Positions 7,076-13,811 of a stretch of DNA of 14,482 bases are shown piece after piece. Location: assembly GCA_002403415.1 (NCBI GenBank), contig DHHS01000074.1, forward strand, positions 1 through 14,482, written 5' to 3'. Numbering within the stretch: position 1 is the stretch's first letter; each line of letters opens with the position of its first letter. Position numbers and translations under genes: made by a program. The notes below the pieces were generated by a model. The model made no database searches. It saw only the letters and a program-made list of their open reading frames with translations, and had not been told where the DNA came from. This DNA comes from Sphingomonas sp. UBA4766 (lineage in GTDB: Bacteria > Pseudomonadota > Alphaproteobacteria > Sphingomonadales > Sphingomonadaceae).

Positions 7076-7944
7076 CAAAATTTCCTCATCAGGGCCTGAA
7101 GTCCAAACACCAGGGTCAGCGCCAGATGCAGCACCAAGGTAAAGGCAGCGGTGATCGCGACCACCGCCGAAACTCCCGCGTCCTGACCCACCAACAAGAC
7201 GGTAAAATTGGCAAAAAGAAGGTCTTTATTTGGCACCAGCGGCAAGCGCCCCACGAGCATCCGCCCCGCCGACAGGATCATCAGACTGCCCAGCCCAAGC
7301 TCCGGCAACCCCAGCCGCCATACAATCGCGACCAAGAACGCCGCCGCCCCGAGCCGGGCCATATGCACCGCAAAAATCCACCACCGCGCGCCCTTTGGCA
7401 ATGAAAACACGCGCCGTGCAAAGATGAGGAACGGGAGCGAGGTTGCGATCACGACTCCCACCGACCATACCAGCGACAACCCCAGATCGGGCGGGACCGC
7501 GCGATAGGCAAAGGGCAGCGCCAGCGCGACCAGCAGCAACGTCACAACATTGCCCGCCAGCGCCGACAGGATGCTGACGTCCTTTACCGCGCCAAAGGGG
7601 GCAGCAACCATCTGCGCGCGCGCCTTGGCCCAACTGTAGAAGTAAACTTCGCCGGCATAGCCAAGCACGACTTCATTCGCGATTCCCTTTTTTAGGAGAG
7701 CGGCAAAGCCCGCTGCGGGCAGGCGCCACAACCGCCTGAAAATCACGAAATCGCCGACCGGCACGGTCAGATACAGCGCAACCGAGGCAATGTAGAACCA
7801 TGGATCGCGCGGCAATGCCTGGCTAAAACCCGCCAGTCCTTCGCCGAACAGCGCGCGCGCCAGCCCAAGCACCATCGCCAGCGTGAGCAGCGTGCCACCG
7901 ACCGTTGACCAGCGGCTTGGCGCAGCGGCACCATAGGTGGACAT
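7075..7944 (-). CDS. Polytopic membrane protein of unknown function (flippase-like / lysylphosphatidylglycerol synthase TM-like?)
   Basis: A 289-residue, strongly hydrophobic protein with about seven or eight membrane segments, starting MSTYGAAAPSRWSTVGG and ending GLQALMRKF. A conserved-looking central block, GIANEVVLGYAGEVYFYSWAKA and the following VKDVSILSALAGN, vaguely recalls the Gly-Glu-rich loop and amphipathic segment of UPF0104/MprF-type flippase domains, but the match is too weak to name a function. The start is ambiguous: the frame is open back to a TTG at 8058, with ATGs at 8022 and 7944. I chose 7944 because the extra N-terminus (ARRWARTGARTGP) is encoded by a short tandem DNA repeat and looks non-coding. 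It is coupled to the downstream DUF2141 gene through TGATG, so the two probably work together at the envelope. Confidence 0.7.
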   Translation of the reverse strand: MSTYGAAAPSRWSTVGGTLLTLAMVLGLARALFGEGLAGFSQALPRDPWFYIASVALYLTVPVGDFVIFRRLWRLPAAGFAALLKKGIANEVVLGYAGEVYFYSWAKARAQMVAAPFGAVKDVSILSALAGNVVTLLLVALALPFAYRAVPPDLGLSLVWSVGVVIATSLPFLIFARRVFSLPKGARWWIFAVHMARLGAAAFLVAIVWRLGLPELGLGSLMILSAGRMLVGRLPLVPNKDLLFANFTVLLVGQDAGVSAVVAITAAFTLVLHLALTLVFGLQALMRKF

Positions 7945-8160
7945 AGTGTCAAGCCCCGGATCAGCGAATGGCCCGGTCCGGGCCCCTGTCCGGGCCCATC
8001 TCCGGGCAAGGGGAATGTGCATCACCACTATGTCCTGAACGCCGAGAAATCGCGGCAATTGTCATGAGGTTAGAGGGCAATTGCGGCAAGGTTACGGCCA
8101 TGGCGCAGCGCGAATTTGGGGACGCGGACCCCCCGCTTCAACCCCGCCCGTGCGGCGCGC
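7945..8160. other. 216-base intergenic region between maiA and the membrane protein gene
   Basis: No convincing gene is seen here. It holds a 12-base tandem repeat (7976-8011, separate entry) and a short GC hairpin with GGGG/CCCC arms at 8118-8121 and 8129-8132, about 28 bases past the maiA stop. The hairpin lacks a U-run and is a poor intrinsic terminator. A promoter for the membrane protein/DUF2141 pair is expected here, but only weak matches (for example TTGAAG-17-CAAATT on the minus strand) are visible. Confidence 0.4.
7976..8011. repeat. Three-copy 12-base tandem repeat (GTCCGGGCCCNN)
   Basis: Three adjacent 12-base units are visible: GTCCGGGCCCCT (7976-7987), GTCCGGGCCCAT (7988-7999) and a degenerate CTCCGGGCAAGG (8000-8011). 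Each intact unit carries the self-complementary GGGCCC core. The array lies 32-67 bases upstream of the membrane protein's chosen ATG. It is a multiple of three and stays in frame if translation starts upstream, adding an RTGARTGP-like stretch. It could fold in RNA or be a variable-number repeat. Confidence 0.7.
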
Positions 8161-8793
8161 TTAGCGGGGCGGTCGCACCGCATCGGGGTGCGCAGCGGCA
8201 AAGCCGGGCAACGCGGCGGCGGCGGCATCAATCGCCACCAACCGAGGATAATCGTCAAGCGGCACTGCAAAGCGGCGTGCATTGAACATTTGCGGCACCA
8301 GACAAACATCGGCGATACCGGGCGCTGCCCCTCCCAGATACGGCCCGTCACCCGCCAGCGCCTCCAGCGCGGCAAAGCCGCCCGCGATCGTCGCCCGGTA
8401 CCACTCATCCTTCGCGACCTGATCCGCGCCGAACTGCGCCTCCAGCCGCTTGAGCACGCGCAGATTGTTGAGCGGGTGGATATCGGCGGCGATCACCAGC
8501 GCCTGCGCCATCGCCCGCGCGCGCTGTGCCGGGTCGGCGGGGATGAGGCGGGGTTCGGGGAAAGTCGCGTCTAGCCATTCGATAATCGCGATGCTCTGAA
8601 TCATCGCCACACTGTCGGCTTCAAGGGTTGGCACCTGCGCTTGCGGATTGCGGGCCCGGTTGGCGTCGCCAAATTGTTCGGCCGCGACCAGGTCCACGGC
8701 CACGCGCTCATACGCAAGGTCCTTTATTGCCAGCGCAATCCGCACCCGATAACACGCAGATGACCGCCAATAATCGTATAGTCGCAGCTTCAT
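8161..8793 (-). CDS. maiA: Maleylacetoacetate isomerase (zeta-class glutathione S-transferase)
   Basis: MaiA isomerises maleylacetoacetate to fumarylacetoacetate with glutathione in tyrosine/homogentisate or gentisate-type ring degradation. The 210-residue protein has the zeta-class signature SSACYRVRIAL at residues 11-21 with the active Ser/Cys cluster. It also has the cis-proline strand QVPTLE and the gamma-glutamyl site IQSIAIIEWLD. A C-terminal helical domain with ADIHPLNNLRV and GIADVCLVPQMFNARR is typical of this enzyme. The ATG at 8793 has AAGGAAGGG upstream and overlaps the permease stop in ATGA. No other homogentisate pathway gene is in the window, so its pathway partners must lie elsewhere, and another zeta-GST substrate cannot be excluded. 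Confidence 0.92.
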   Translation of the reverse strand: MKLRLYDYWRSSACYRVRIALAIKDLAYERVAVDLVAAEQFGDANRARNPQAQVPTLEADSVAMIQSIAIIEWLDATFPEPRLIPADPAQRARAMAQALVIAADIHPLNNLRVLKRLEAQFGADQVAKDEWYRATIAGGFAALEALAGDGPYLGGAAPGIADVCLVPQMFNARRFAVPLDDYPRLVAIDAAAAALPGFAAAHPDAVRPPR

Positions 8794-9890
8794 GTCGCCC
8801 TTCCTTCGTCCCTGCCGCCGCCGGGCTCCGCATCACCCAGTGCCGCTTCGGAACCGCGCTCCAGCGCGACCTTGATCATCGCGATCAACGGGTCAGCCAG
8901 CGCCAGCCCCAGCACCCCGAACAAGGTGCTCGCCAGGATCTGCGACGACAGCGTCAGCGCCGGCGGCATGTCGACCGTGTTTTTCGCAATCATTGGGATA
9001 ACGACATAACCGTCGAAATTCTGGATCGCGAAATAGATGATGATTGCCCAGATGCCCTGTTCCTGCCCCGCCGAAAAGCCGACCGCGACCATCAGCACCC
9101 CCGAAATCAGCGCGCCGATATTGGGAATGAACGCCAGCATGCCCGTAATGATACCCAGAAGCAGCGCCATCGGCACCCCGGCGAGCCAAAGCGCCAGCCA
9201 GATCAACACCCCTTCGACCAGCATCCCCAGCAACCGCCCGGCAAGCAGGCGACGCATTGTGTGCGCCATACGGTCCATGGTGATCGCCCATTCGGCGCGC
9301 ATATCGGAGGGGACCAGCCATTCGAGCCCGCGCTCGTAAATCCGTGGTTCAATCGCGACAAAAAGCCCAATCACCACGATCATCAACCCGCTCGCCAGTG
9401 CCCCCGCCGCCGTCCCCACGAACGAGGTCAGCCGCCCGAACGATCCCAGCGCCTGTTGAAGGAGCGCATTCATATCCGCTGGCCCCGGCATCATGCCGTG
9501 CTCGTTCGCCCAGGCGAAAATGCGGTCGGCCTGCGCGGTCAGCGTGACGCGCAGCTCGGCAAACTGATCGGCCACTTGCACGCCGGTCATGAAAATGACG
9601 CCGCCGATGAACGCAATTGTCAGCAGAACAACGATCATCAGCCGCCAGCCGCGCGGCAAGGGCAGCACCCGGCCCAGCAAACGCACGCCGCCATCGAGCA
9701 TCGATGCAAATACCAACCCGCCAAAGATAATTAGCAGCGGTTGGATCAGCAGCACGACGAGCGCCATCGCCCCCGCCAGCCCCAGCCACACTGCCGCCCG
9801 CTTCAATTCCTTGCGGATAACGGGGTCGCGCAATTCGCTGGGCCCCGGCCCTTGGACCAGCGGCGTTCCGGGCGGTGGCGCAGTGCTCAT
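8790..9890 (-). CDS. AI-2E family transporter (PerM/UPF0118-type permease)
   Basis: A 366-residue integral membrane protein with about eight membrane segments. The first pair (about 34-66) follows a short Pro-rich cytoplasmic N-terminus; a periplasmic stretch with VADQFAELRV follows; the second half holds the family's conserved AFIPNIGALISG and NFDGYVVIPMI elements, then ALTLSSQILASTLFGVLGLALADPL. This layout is that of the AI-2E/PerM exporter family. Reported roles in the family include autoinducer-2 export and sodium/proton exchange, so the substrate here is unknown. It starts 13 bases after the lepB stop, with a weak ribosome-binding site, and its stop overlaps the maiA start in ATGA, so it is read as part of the pyrE-lepB operon. 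Confidence 0.88.
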   Translation of the reverse strand: MSTAPPPGTPLVQGPGPSELRDPVIRKELKRAAVWLGLAGAMALVVLLIQPLLIIFGGLVFASMLDGGVRLLGRVLPLPRGWRLMIVVLLTIAFIGGVIFMTGVQVADQFAELRVTLTAQADRIFAWANEHGMMPGPADMNALLQQALGSFGRLTSFVGTAAGALASGLMIVVIGLFVAIEPRIYERGLEWLVPSDMRAEWAITMDRMAHTMRRLLAGRLLGMLVEGVLIWLALWLAGVPMALLLGIITGMLAFIPNIGALISGVLMVAVGFSAGQEQGIWAIIIYFAIQNFDGYVVIPMIAKNTVDMPPALTLSSQILASTLFGVLGLALADPLIAMIKVALERGSEAALGDAEPGGGRDEGRAT

Positions 9891-9903
9891 GGTACGTGCC
9901 GCC

Positions 9904-10797
9904 CTATTTGACGCGGGCCGCGTGGAGCGAAGTCCCCGCCCGCCCGCCGCGGAATGATTGACCCCAGGTCAGCGGGTTCCAGCTCCCCTCGCCCGTTTTG
10001 GAATAGCTGATAAACTCGGCGCGACCGCCCAGATTTTCCCACGGCACCGGCCCGCCCAGGCCAAGCGAGGCGACGGGAAAGCGACTGTCGGCGCTGCGAT
10101 CGCGGTTGTCACCCATCACGAACACATGGCCTTCGGGGATTTTGACGGGGCCGTAAAAATCGCCCTCGCTCCGGCCCAGTTCCACCGTATCGTAACGACG
10201 GCCATTGGGGAGCGTTTCGGTCACCACCGGCAAATGGCAGTAAAGTCGGCCATCGGCACCTTGACGGATGACATCGCCATATTCGGCCGGGCTGCACTGC
10301 GCATTCAGATCAACCGGAATTGCCTTGTCATGCACGGGCCCGCGCTGAAGCGGCTTGCCGTTCAAAATGACGACGCCGTCGCGCACTTCGATCGTGTCGC
10401 CGGGCAGGCCGATGACGCGTTTGATATAATCGTCGGTCTTGCCAGGCGGCGCGATGATGACCACGTCGCCCCGTTCGGGCAATTGGCCAAGCAACCGCCC
10501 CTTCATGAACGGCAGCACATGAAAGGTCGGCGAGATATAGGAAAAGCCATAGGGGAATTTGCTGACCACCAATTGGTCACCGACCAGCAGGCCGGGCAGC
10601 ATCGATTCCGACGGAATGTAGAACGGTTTGGCGATGAAGGTGTGAAAGCCCAGCACCGCGAGCACCAGCCAGAAAATGCCGCGCAGTTCAGACACCCAGT
10701 CAGTCTTTGCCTTGGGTTTTTGATTGGGCTGGGCCGCTAATTGGGCGGGCGCTTGCTTGTCTTCGCCTGCGTTCAACACCGCGTCGTCTTGTGCCAT
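9904..10797 (-). CDS. lepB: Signal peptidase I
   Basis: LepB cleaves signal peptides from exported pre-proteins at the periplasmic face of the inner membrane. The 297-residue protein has a cytoplasmic Gln/Ala/Lys-rich N-terminus and one membrane segment (about 41-57). It also has the catalytic Ser65 in IPSESMLPGLLVGD, the general-base Lys126 in DDYIKRVIGLPGD, and the late family box GHVFVMGDNRDRSADSR. The serine/lysine dyad is complete. Cys168 and Cys187 in the periplasmic insert could form a disulfide. The ATG at 10797 is preferred over the adjacent GTG at 10800; AAGGA lies about 8 bases upstream. It begins 11 bases after the acpS stop. In many proteobacteria lepB is followed by rnc and era, which are absent here. 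Confidence 0.96.
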   Translation of the reverse strand: MAQDDAVLNAGEDKQAPAQLAAQPNQKPKAKTDWVSELRGIFWLVLAVLGFHTFIAKPFYIPSESMLPGLLVGDQLVVSKFPYGFSYISPTFHVLPFMKGRLLGQLPERGDVVIIAPPGKTDDYIKRVIGLPGDTIEVRDGVVILNGKPLQRGPVHDKAIPVDLNAQCSPAEYGDVIRQGADGRLYCHLPVVTETLPNGRRYDTVELGRSEGDFYGPVKIPEGHVFVMGDNRDRSADSRFPVASLGLGGPVPWENLGGRAEFISYSKTGEGSWNPLTWGQSFRGGRAGTSLHAARVK

Positions 10798-10808
10798 CAC
10801 TACATTCC

Positions 10809-11210
10809 TTAACGCGCCACGGCCTCGATCACCACAAATGCCTGAGCCCAGGGGTGATCGTCGGTCAATGACAAAAATATGGTCGCGACGTGGCCTTCGG
10901 GCGTGATTGCGTCAAGCCTTGCCTTGGCCCCGCCGGTCAGCGCGAGCGTCGGCGCGCCCGACGGTGCATTGACCACGCCGATGTCGCGCATGAACACCCC
11001 GCGCCTGAAACCCGTCCCCACCGCCTTTGAGAAGGCTTCCTTGGCGGCAAAGCGCTTGGCGAGCGTGCCCGCGCGAGTCAGCGGGCGGCTCGCCGCCTTG
11101 GTGCGTTCGGCATCAGTGAACACGCGTTGCTCGAACCGCGCGCCGAACCGGTCGAGCGACGCCGCAATCCGTTCGATATTGCACAGGTCAGACCCGATGC
11201 CGATGATCAC
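10809..11210 (-). CDS. acpS: Holo-[acyl-carrier-protein] synthase
   Basis: AcpS moves 4'-phosphopantetheine from CoA onto apo-ACP, activating it for fatty acid synthesis. The 133-residue protein has the two family signatures: GIGSDLCNIERI at 4-15, with the Mg-binding Asp8, and KRFAAKEAFSKAVGTG at 52-67, with Glu58. I chose the GTG at 11210 because it gives the exact family N-terminus (M-IIGIGSDL) and has GAGGG 7 bases upstream, overlapping the pdxJ stop. The frame is open upstream to about 11288, but that stretch lies inside pdxJ. It follows pdxJ by 10 bases; the pdxJ-acpS pairing is widespread in proteobacteria. Confidence 0.95.
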   Translation of the reverse strand: MIIGIGSDLCNIERIAASLDRFGARFEQRVFTDAERTKAASRPLTRAGTLAKRFAAKEAFSKAVGTGFRRGVFMRDIGVVNAPSGAPTLALTGGAKARLDAITPEGHVATIFLSLTDDHPWAQAFVVIEAVAR

Positions 11211-11220
11211 GGCAACGCCC

Positions 11221-11949
11221 TCACCGGGCGGCGTCCATCGCTGCGCGCATTGCCCGGACCGCATCGCCAAGCCCGGAAAAAATCGCATCCGCGATCAGCG
11301 CATGGCCGATGTTCAGTTCGCGCAGTTGCGGAATCGCAGCAATTGGCGCGACATTGTCCAGCGTCAGCCCATGCCCCGCATGAACCTCGATGCCGTTTTT
11401 CGCCGCCAGCGCCGCCGCATCGGTCAGCCTGTGCAGCTCTTCGGCCTGCGCATCACCCGCCAGTTCGGCATAGCGGCCGGTGTGGAGTTCAAGCACTGGC
11501 GCGCCAAGCCGCAGCGTCGCTTCCACCTGGTGCGGGTCAGGCTCGATGAACAGGCTGACCCGGCACCCCTCCTCGCCCAGCAAGTCGACCAGCCGCTTGA
11601 TACGGTTATGCTGTCCGGCGGCGTCAAGCCCGCCCTCGGTGGTGCGCTCCTCACGCTTTTCGGGCACGATGCACACGGCATGTGGGCGGTGGCGCAGCGC
11701 AATTGCCAGCATTTCATCGGTCGCTGCCATCTCCAGGTTGAGCGGGATCGTGAGCGTGTCCATCAACCGCGCGATGTCTTCGTCGGTGATGTGGCGCCGA
11801 TCCTCGCGAAGATGGGCGGTGATGCCATCAGCGCCCGCCTGCGCCGCGACCATCGCCGCGCGCACCGGATCGGGATAGCCGACGCCGCGCGCGTTGCGCA
11901 CGGTTGCCACATGATCGATGTTGACACCCAGCCGGAGAGTCTTGCTCAT
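11221..11949 (-). CDS. pdxJ: Pyridoxine 5'-phosphate synthase
   Basis: PdxJ condenses 1-deoxyxylulose 5-phosphate with 3-amino-2-oxopropyl phosphate to pyridoxine 5'-phosphate in the DXP-dependent vitamin B6 route. The 242-residue TIM-barrel protein has the opening LGVNIDHVATVRNARG (8-23), the GADGITAHLREDRRHI segment with catalytic His and Arg residues, LNLEMAATDEM, and HAGHGLTLDNV near the C-terminus. All are canonical and length is normal. The start ATG at 11949 overlaps the pyrE stop in ATGA, so translation is probably coupled to pyrE; its stop overlaps the acpS ribosome-binding site. Confidence 0.96.
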   Translation of the reverse strand: MSKTLRLGVNIDHVATVRNARGVGYPDPVRAAMVAAQAGADGITAHLREDRRHITDEDIARLMDTLTIPLNLEMAATDEMLAIALRHRPHAVCIVPEKREERTTEGGLDAAGQHNRIKRLVDLLGEEGCRVSLFIEPDPHQVEATLRLGAPVLELHTGRYAELAGDAQAEELHRLTDAAALAAKNGIEVHAGHGLTLDNVAPIAAIPQLRELNIGHALIADAIFSGLGDAVRAMRAAMDAAR

Positions 11950-12527
11950 GCCAGCCCCCGGCTTCCGGGCTTGACCGCCGGAATCGCGGCAAGCTCAGGC
12001 GGAAGCGCGTCGGCAGGGTAGGCGGGAATATCGAGCTTGCACAATGAGACCAATGGCACGCCGACGTCCGCTGTGCCGTTAGACCGGTCGATGATGCACG
12101 CTGCCCCGACCAACATGCCCGTATGCTGGCGGATCGCGGCGATGCACTCGCGCGACGAAAGCCCGGTTGTGACCAGATCCTCAACCATCACCACCCGCGC
12201 GCCGGGCGCGATTTCGAAATTGCGGCGCAGTTCAAAGGCGCCATCGACTCGTTCGACAAACACAGCCTTGCAGCCGAGCGCGCGCGCCGTCTCATAACCC
12301 GGAATGATGCCGCCCATTGCGGGCGACACCACCAGATCAACCGGGCCAAACGCCTGGGTGATCCGCGCAGCAAGCGCGCGCGCCAGCCGTTCGGTGCGCA
12401 CCGGGTCCTGAAACACCAGCATCTTTTGCAGGAAAACCGGCGAGCGCAGCCCCGATGACAGGATAAAATGCCCGTGCATCAACGCGCCTGCGGCCCGGAA
12501 TTCGTCAAGCACTTCAGCTTCAGTCAT
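11946..12527 (-). CDS. pyrE: Orotate phosphoribosyltransferase
   Basis: PyrE joins orotate to PRPP, giving orotidine 5'-phosphate in UMP synthesis. The 193-residue protein has HGHFILSSGLRSPVFLQK near the N-terminus, a SPAMGGIIPGYETAR segment, and the PRPP-binding motif VVMVEDLVTTGLS with its acidic pair. The flexible-loop region reads FVERVDGAFELRRNF, the variant form seen in many alphaproteobacterial and Thermus-type enzymes instead of the enterobacterial FxRKExKxHG loop. The ATG at 12527 is chosen because it gives the family N-terminus MTEAEVLDEF and has AAAGGA about 11 bases upstream; the frame is open to 12614 without family resemblance. It is the first gene of the operon running down to maiA. 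Confidence 0.94.
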   Translation of the reverse strand: MTEAEVLDEFRAAGALMHGHFILSSGLRSPVFLQKMLVFQDPVRTERLARALAARITQAFGPVDLVVSPAMGGIIPGYETARALGCKAVFVERVDGAFELRRNFEIAPGARVVMVEDLVTTGLSSRECIAAIRQHTGMLVGAACIIDRSNGTADVGVPLVSLCKLDIPAYPADALPPELAAIPAVKPGSRGLA

Positions 12528-12578
12528 CAACGTCTTGGTCCTTTGCGGGCCATGCCCGGCTGCTTCTTTTGCCCGGTG

Positions 12579-12607
12579 TGATAGGGTTGCGACACGCGCG
12601 GCGCAAC
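12579..12607 (-). promoter_or_regulatory. Candidate pyrE operon promoter overlapping an inverted repeat
   Basis: On the minus strand TTGCGC (12606-12601), a 16-base spacer and CTATCA (12584-12579) make a weak sigma70-like promoter, giving a pyrE leader of about 45 bases. Perfect 6-base arms GTTGCG/CGCAAC at 12586-12591 and 12602-12607, with a 10-base spacer, cover the -35 and most of the promoter spacer, as an operator would. The repeat is visible; the promoter and regulatory role are inference. Confidence 0.35.
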
Positions 12608-12628
12608 GCAGCACCGCTTACCTAGCCT

Positions 12629-12677
12629 AAAAAAGGTATGCGATATGCTTGAGAGCATGGACACTGGTCGGTATAGG
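12629..12677 (+). promoter_or_regulatory. Candidate cox operon promoter with A-tract
   Basis: TTGAGA at 12649-12654 and TATAGG at 12672-12677, 17 bases apart, are good -35 and -10 matches reading toward coxB. A run of six A at 12629-12634 lies about 15-20 bases upstream of the -35, like an UP element. A small inverted repeat ATGCT(TGAG)AGCAT at 12645-12658 covers the -35 and could bind a regulator. The predicted start near 12684 gives a coxB leader of about 70 bases, which holds a short imperfect hairpin around 12685-12706. Confidence 0.5.
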
Positions 12678-12754
12678 CGTTGTGAATTGGGTGGAATCCA
12701 CGCCCAAAGCTGCGGAAATAGCGGCACTCTCTTGTGACGGGGCGATACGAGCTG

Positions 12755-13807
12755 ATGTTGAAATTCGGGCGATATTCGGGATTGCTGGCGGCGCTGGCCG
12801 CAACCGGGCTGATGATGGGAAGCATAAGTCACGCCCAAACGCCGTCGACCGCGCCCGCCGCAACCACAACAGCACCCGGCGTCGCCGTTACCGCCGATCA
12901 GCCCGCTGCAACATCTGCTGCACCCGAAGCCACCAATCCCTTGCTTGCCGTTGATGGCGGCCCGGCGGTGGCGATCAGGGCCGATGCTGGTCAGCCCGTC
13001 GATGGCTGGGTCGATGTGCAGAATCAGGTAACGCCCACCGGCAGGCGCGCGGCGTGGATGCACGGGTCCGTACTGATGCCGGTGATTACCGCCATTTCGA
13101 TCTTCGTGCTCGCACTGCTGGTCTGGTGCGTGGTGCGGTATCGCCGCGCGGCCAATCCGGTGGCGTCGAAGACCAGCCACAACACCATGATCGAAGTCAT
13201 TTGGACGCTGGCGCCGGTAGTCATTCTGGTCGGTATCGCAATTCCGTCGATCGGGCTGTTGCAGGCGCAGTTCAAGCCCGCGCCGTCAAACGCAATCACG
13301 CTGAAGGCGGTCGGCAACCAATGGTATTGGACTTATCAATATCCCGACAATGGCGGCTTTGAAATCACGTCCAACATGCTGAAAGAAAAGGGCGAGACTG
13401 CGGAGGGCGAGCGGGCGCGCACCGACGCCGACGGCCCGCCGCTGCTGGCGACCGACAACCGCGTGGTGCTGCCCGTCGGCGTGCCGATCCGGTTGCTGAC
13501 CACATCGGCGGACGTGATCCACGCCTGGGCTATCCCGGCGTTCTGGATCAAGCTCGACGCGATTCCCGGTCGCATTAACGAAACCAACTTCACGATTCAA
13601 AAGCCCGGCGTTTATTTCGGCCAGTGCTCGGAACTCTGCGGGGCGCGTCACGGCTATATGCCGATCACCGTCGTCGCGGTTGAAAAGCCGGTGTTCGACC
13701 AATGGGTCGTGGCGAAGGGCGGCACGGTGAAGGGTGCTGCCCCCGCCGCTGAAGCGCCCGCCGCTATGCCTGCCGCTGCTCCTGTTGCTCCTGCTACGGA
13801 TAAGTAA
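12755..13807 (+). CDS. coxB: Cytochrome c oxidase subunit II (CuA subunit)
   Basis: CoxB takes electrons from cytochrome c through its periplasmic dinuclear CuA centre and passes them to subunit I. The 350-residue precursor has a signal peptide (1 to about 27, ending SISHAQ), then an Ala/Pro/Thr-rich low-complexity stretch to about residue 75. Two membrane segments follow (about 105-128 and 146-168). The cupredoxin domain has QWYWTYQYPDN and the full CuA ligand set His256, Cys291, Glu293, Cys295, His299 and Met302. The last 25 residues are again Ala/Pro-rich. I chose the ATG at 12755, giving the signal peptide MLKFGRYSGLLAALAATG; a GTG at 12734 would add seven residues. Neither start has a strong ribosome-binding site. 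coxA follows after 4 bases. Confidence 0.95.
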   Translation: MLKFGRYSGLLAALAATGLMMGSISHAQTPSTAPAATTTAPGVAVTADQPAATSAAPEATNPLLAVDGGPAVAIRADAGQPVDGWVDVQNQVTPTGRRAAWMHGSVLMPVITAISIFVLALLVWCVVRYRRAANPVASKTSHNTMIEVIWTLAPVVILVGIAIPSIGLLQAQFKPAPSNAITLKAVGNQWYWTYQYPDNGGFEITSNMLKEKGETAEGERARTDADGPPLLATDNRVVLPVGVPIRLLTTSADVIHAWAIPAFWIKLDAIPGRINETNFTIQKPGVYFGQCSELCGARHGYMPITVVAVEKPVFDQWVVAKGGTVKGAAPAAEAPAAMPAAAPVAPATDK

Positions 13808-13811
13808 GACC

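Noticed and set aside
7947..7952. Perfect TTGACA on the minus strand just before the membrane protein ATG
   Set aside because: It lies 3 bases before the start codon and has no -10 at the right distance; chance match.
8628..9734. Long plus-strand open frame (368 codons) opposite maiA and the AI-2E permease
   Set aside because: The translation is dominated by Arg, Gln, His and Pro with no domain; it is the antisense shadow of a real membrane protein.
10879..12021. Long plus-strand open frame (380 codons) opposite acpS, pdxJ and pyrE
   Set aside because: It lies fully antisense to three well-recognised genes, has no family resemblance and is rich in Arg/His/Gln, as expected for a GC-rich shadow frame.
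12527..13180. Minus-strand open frame (217 codons) across the pyrE/coxB gap
   Set aside because: Mostly antisense to coxB, Gly/Cys/Arg-rich with no domain, and it would cover both divergent promoters.
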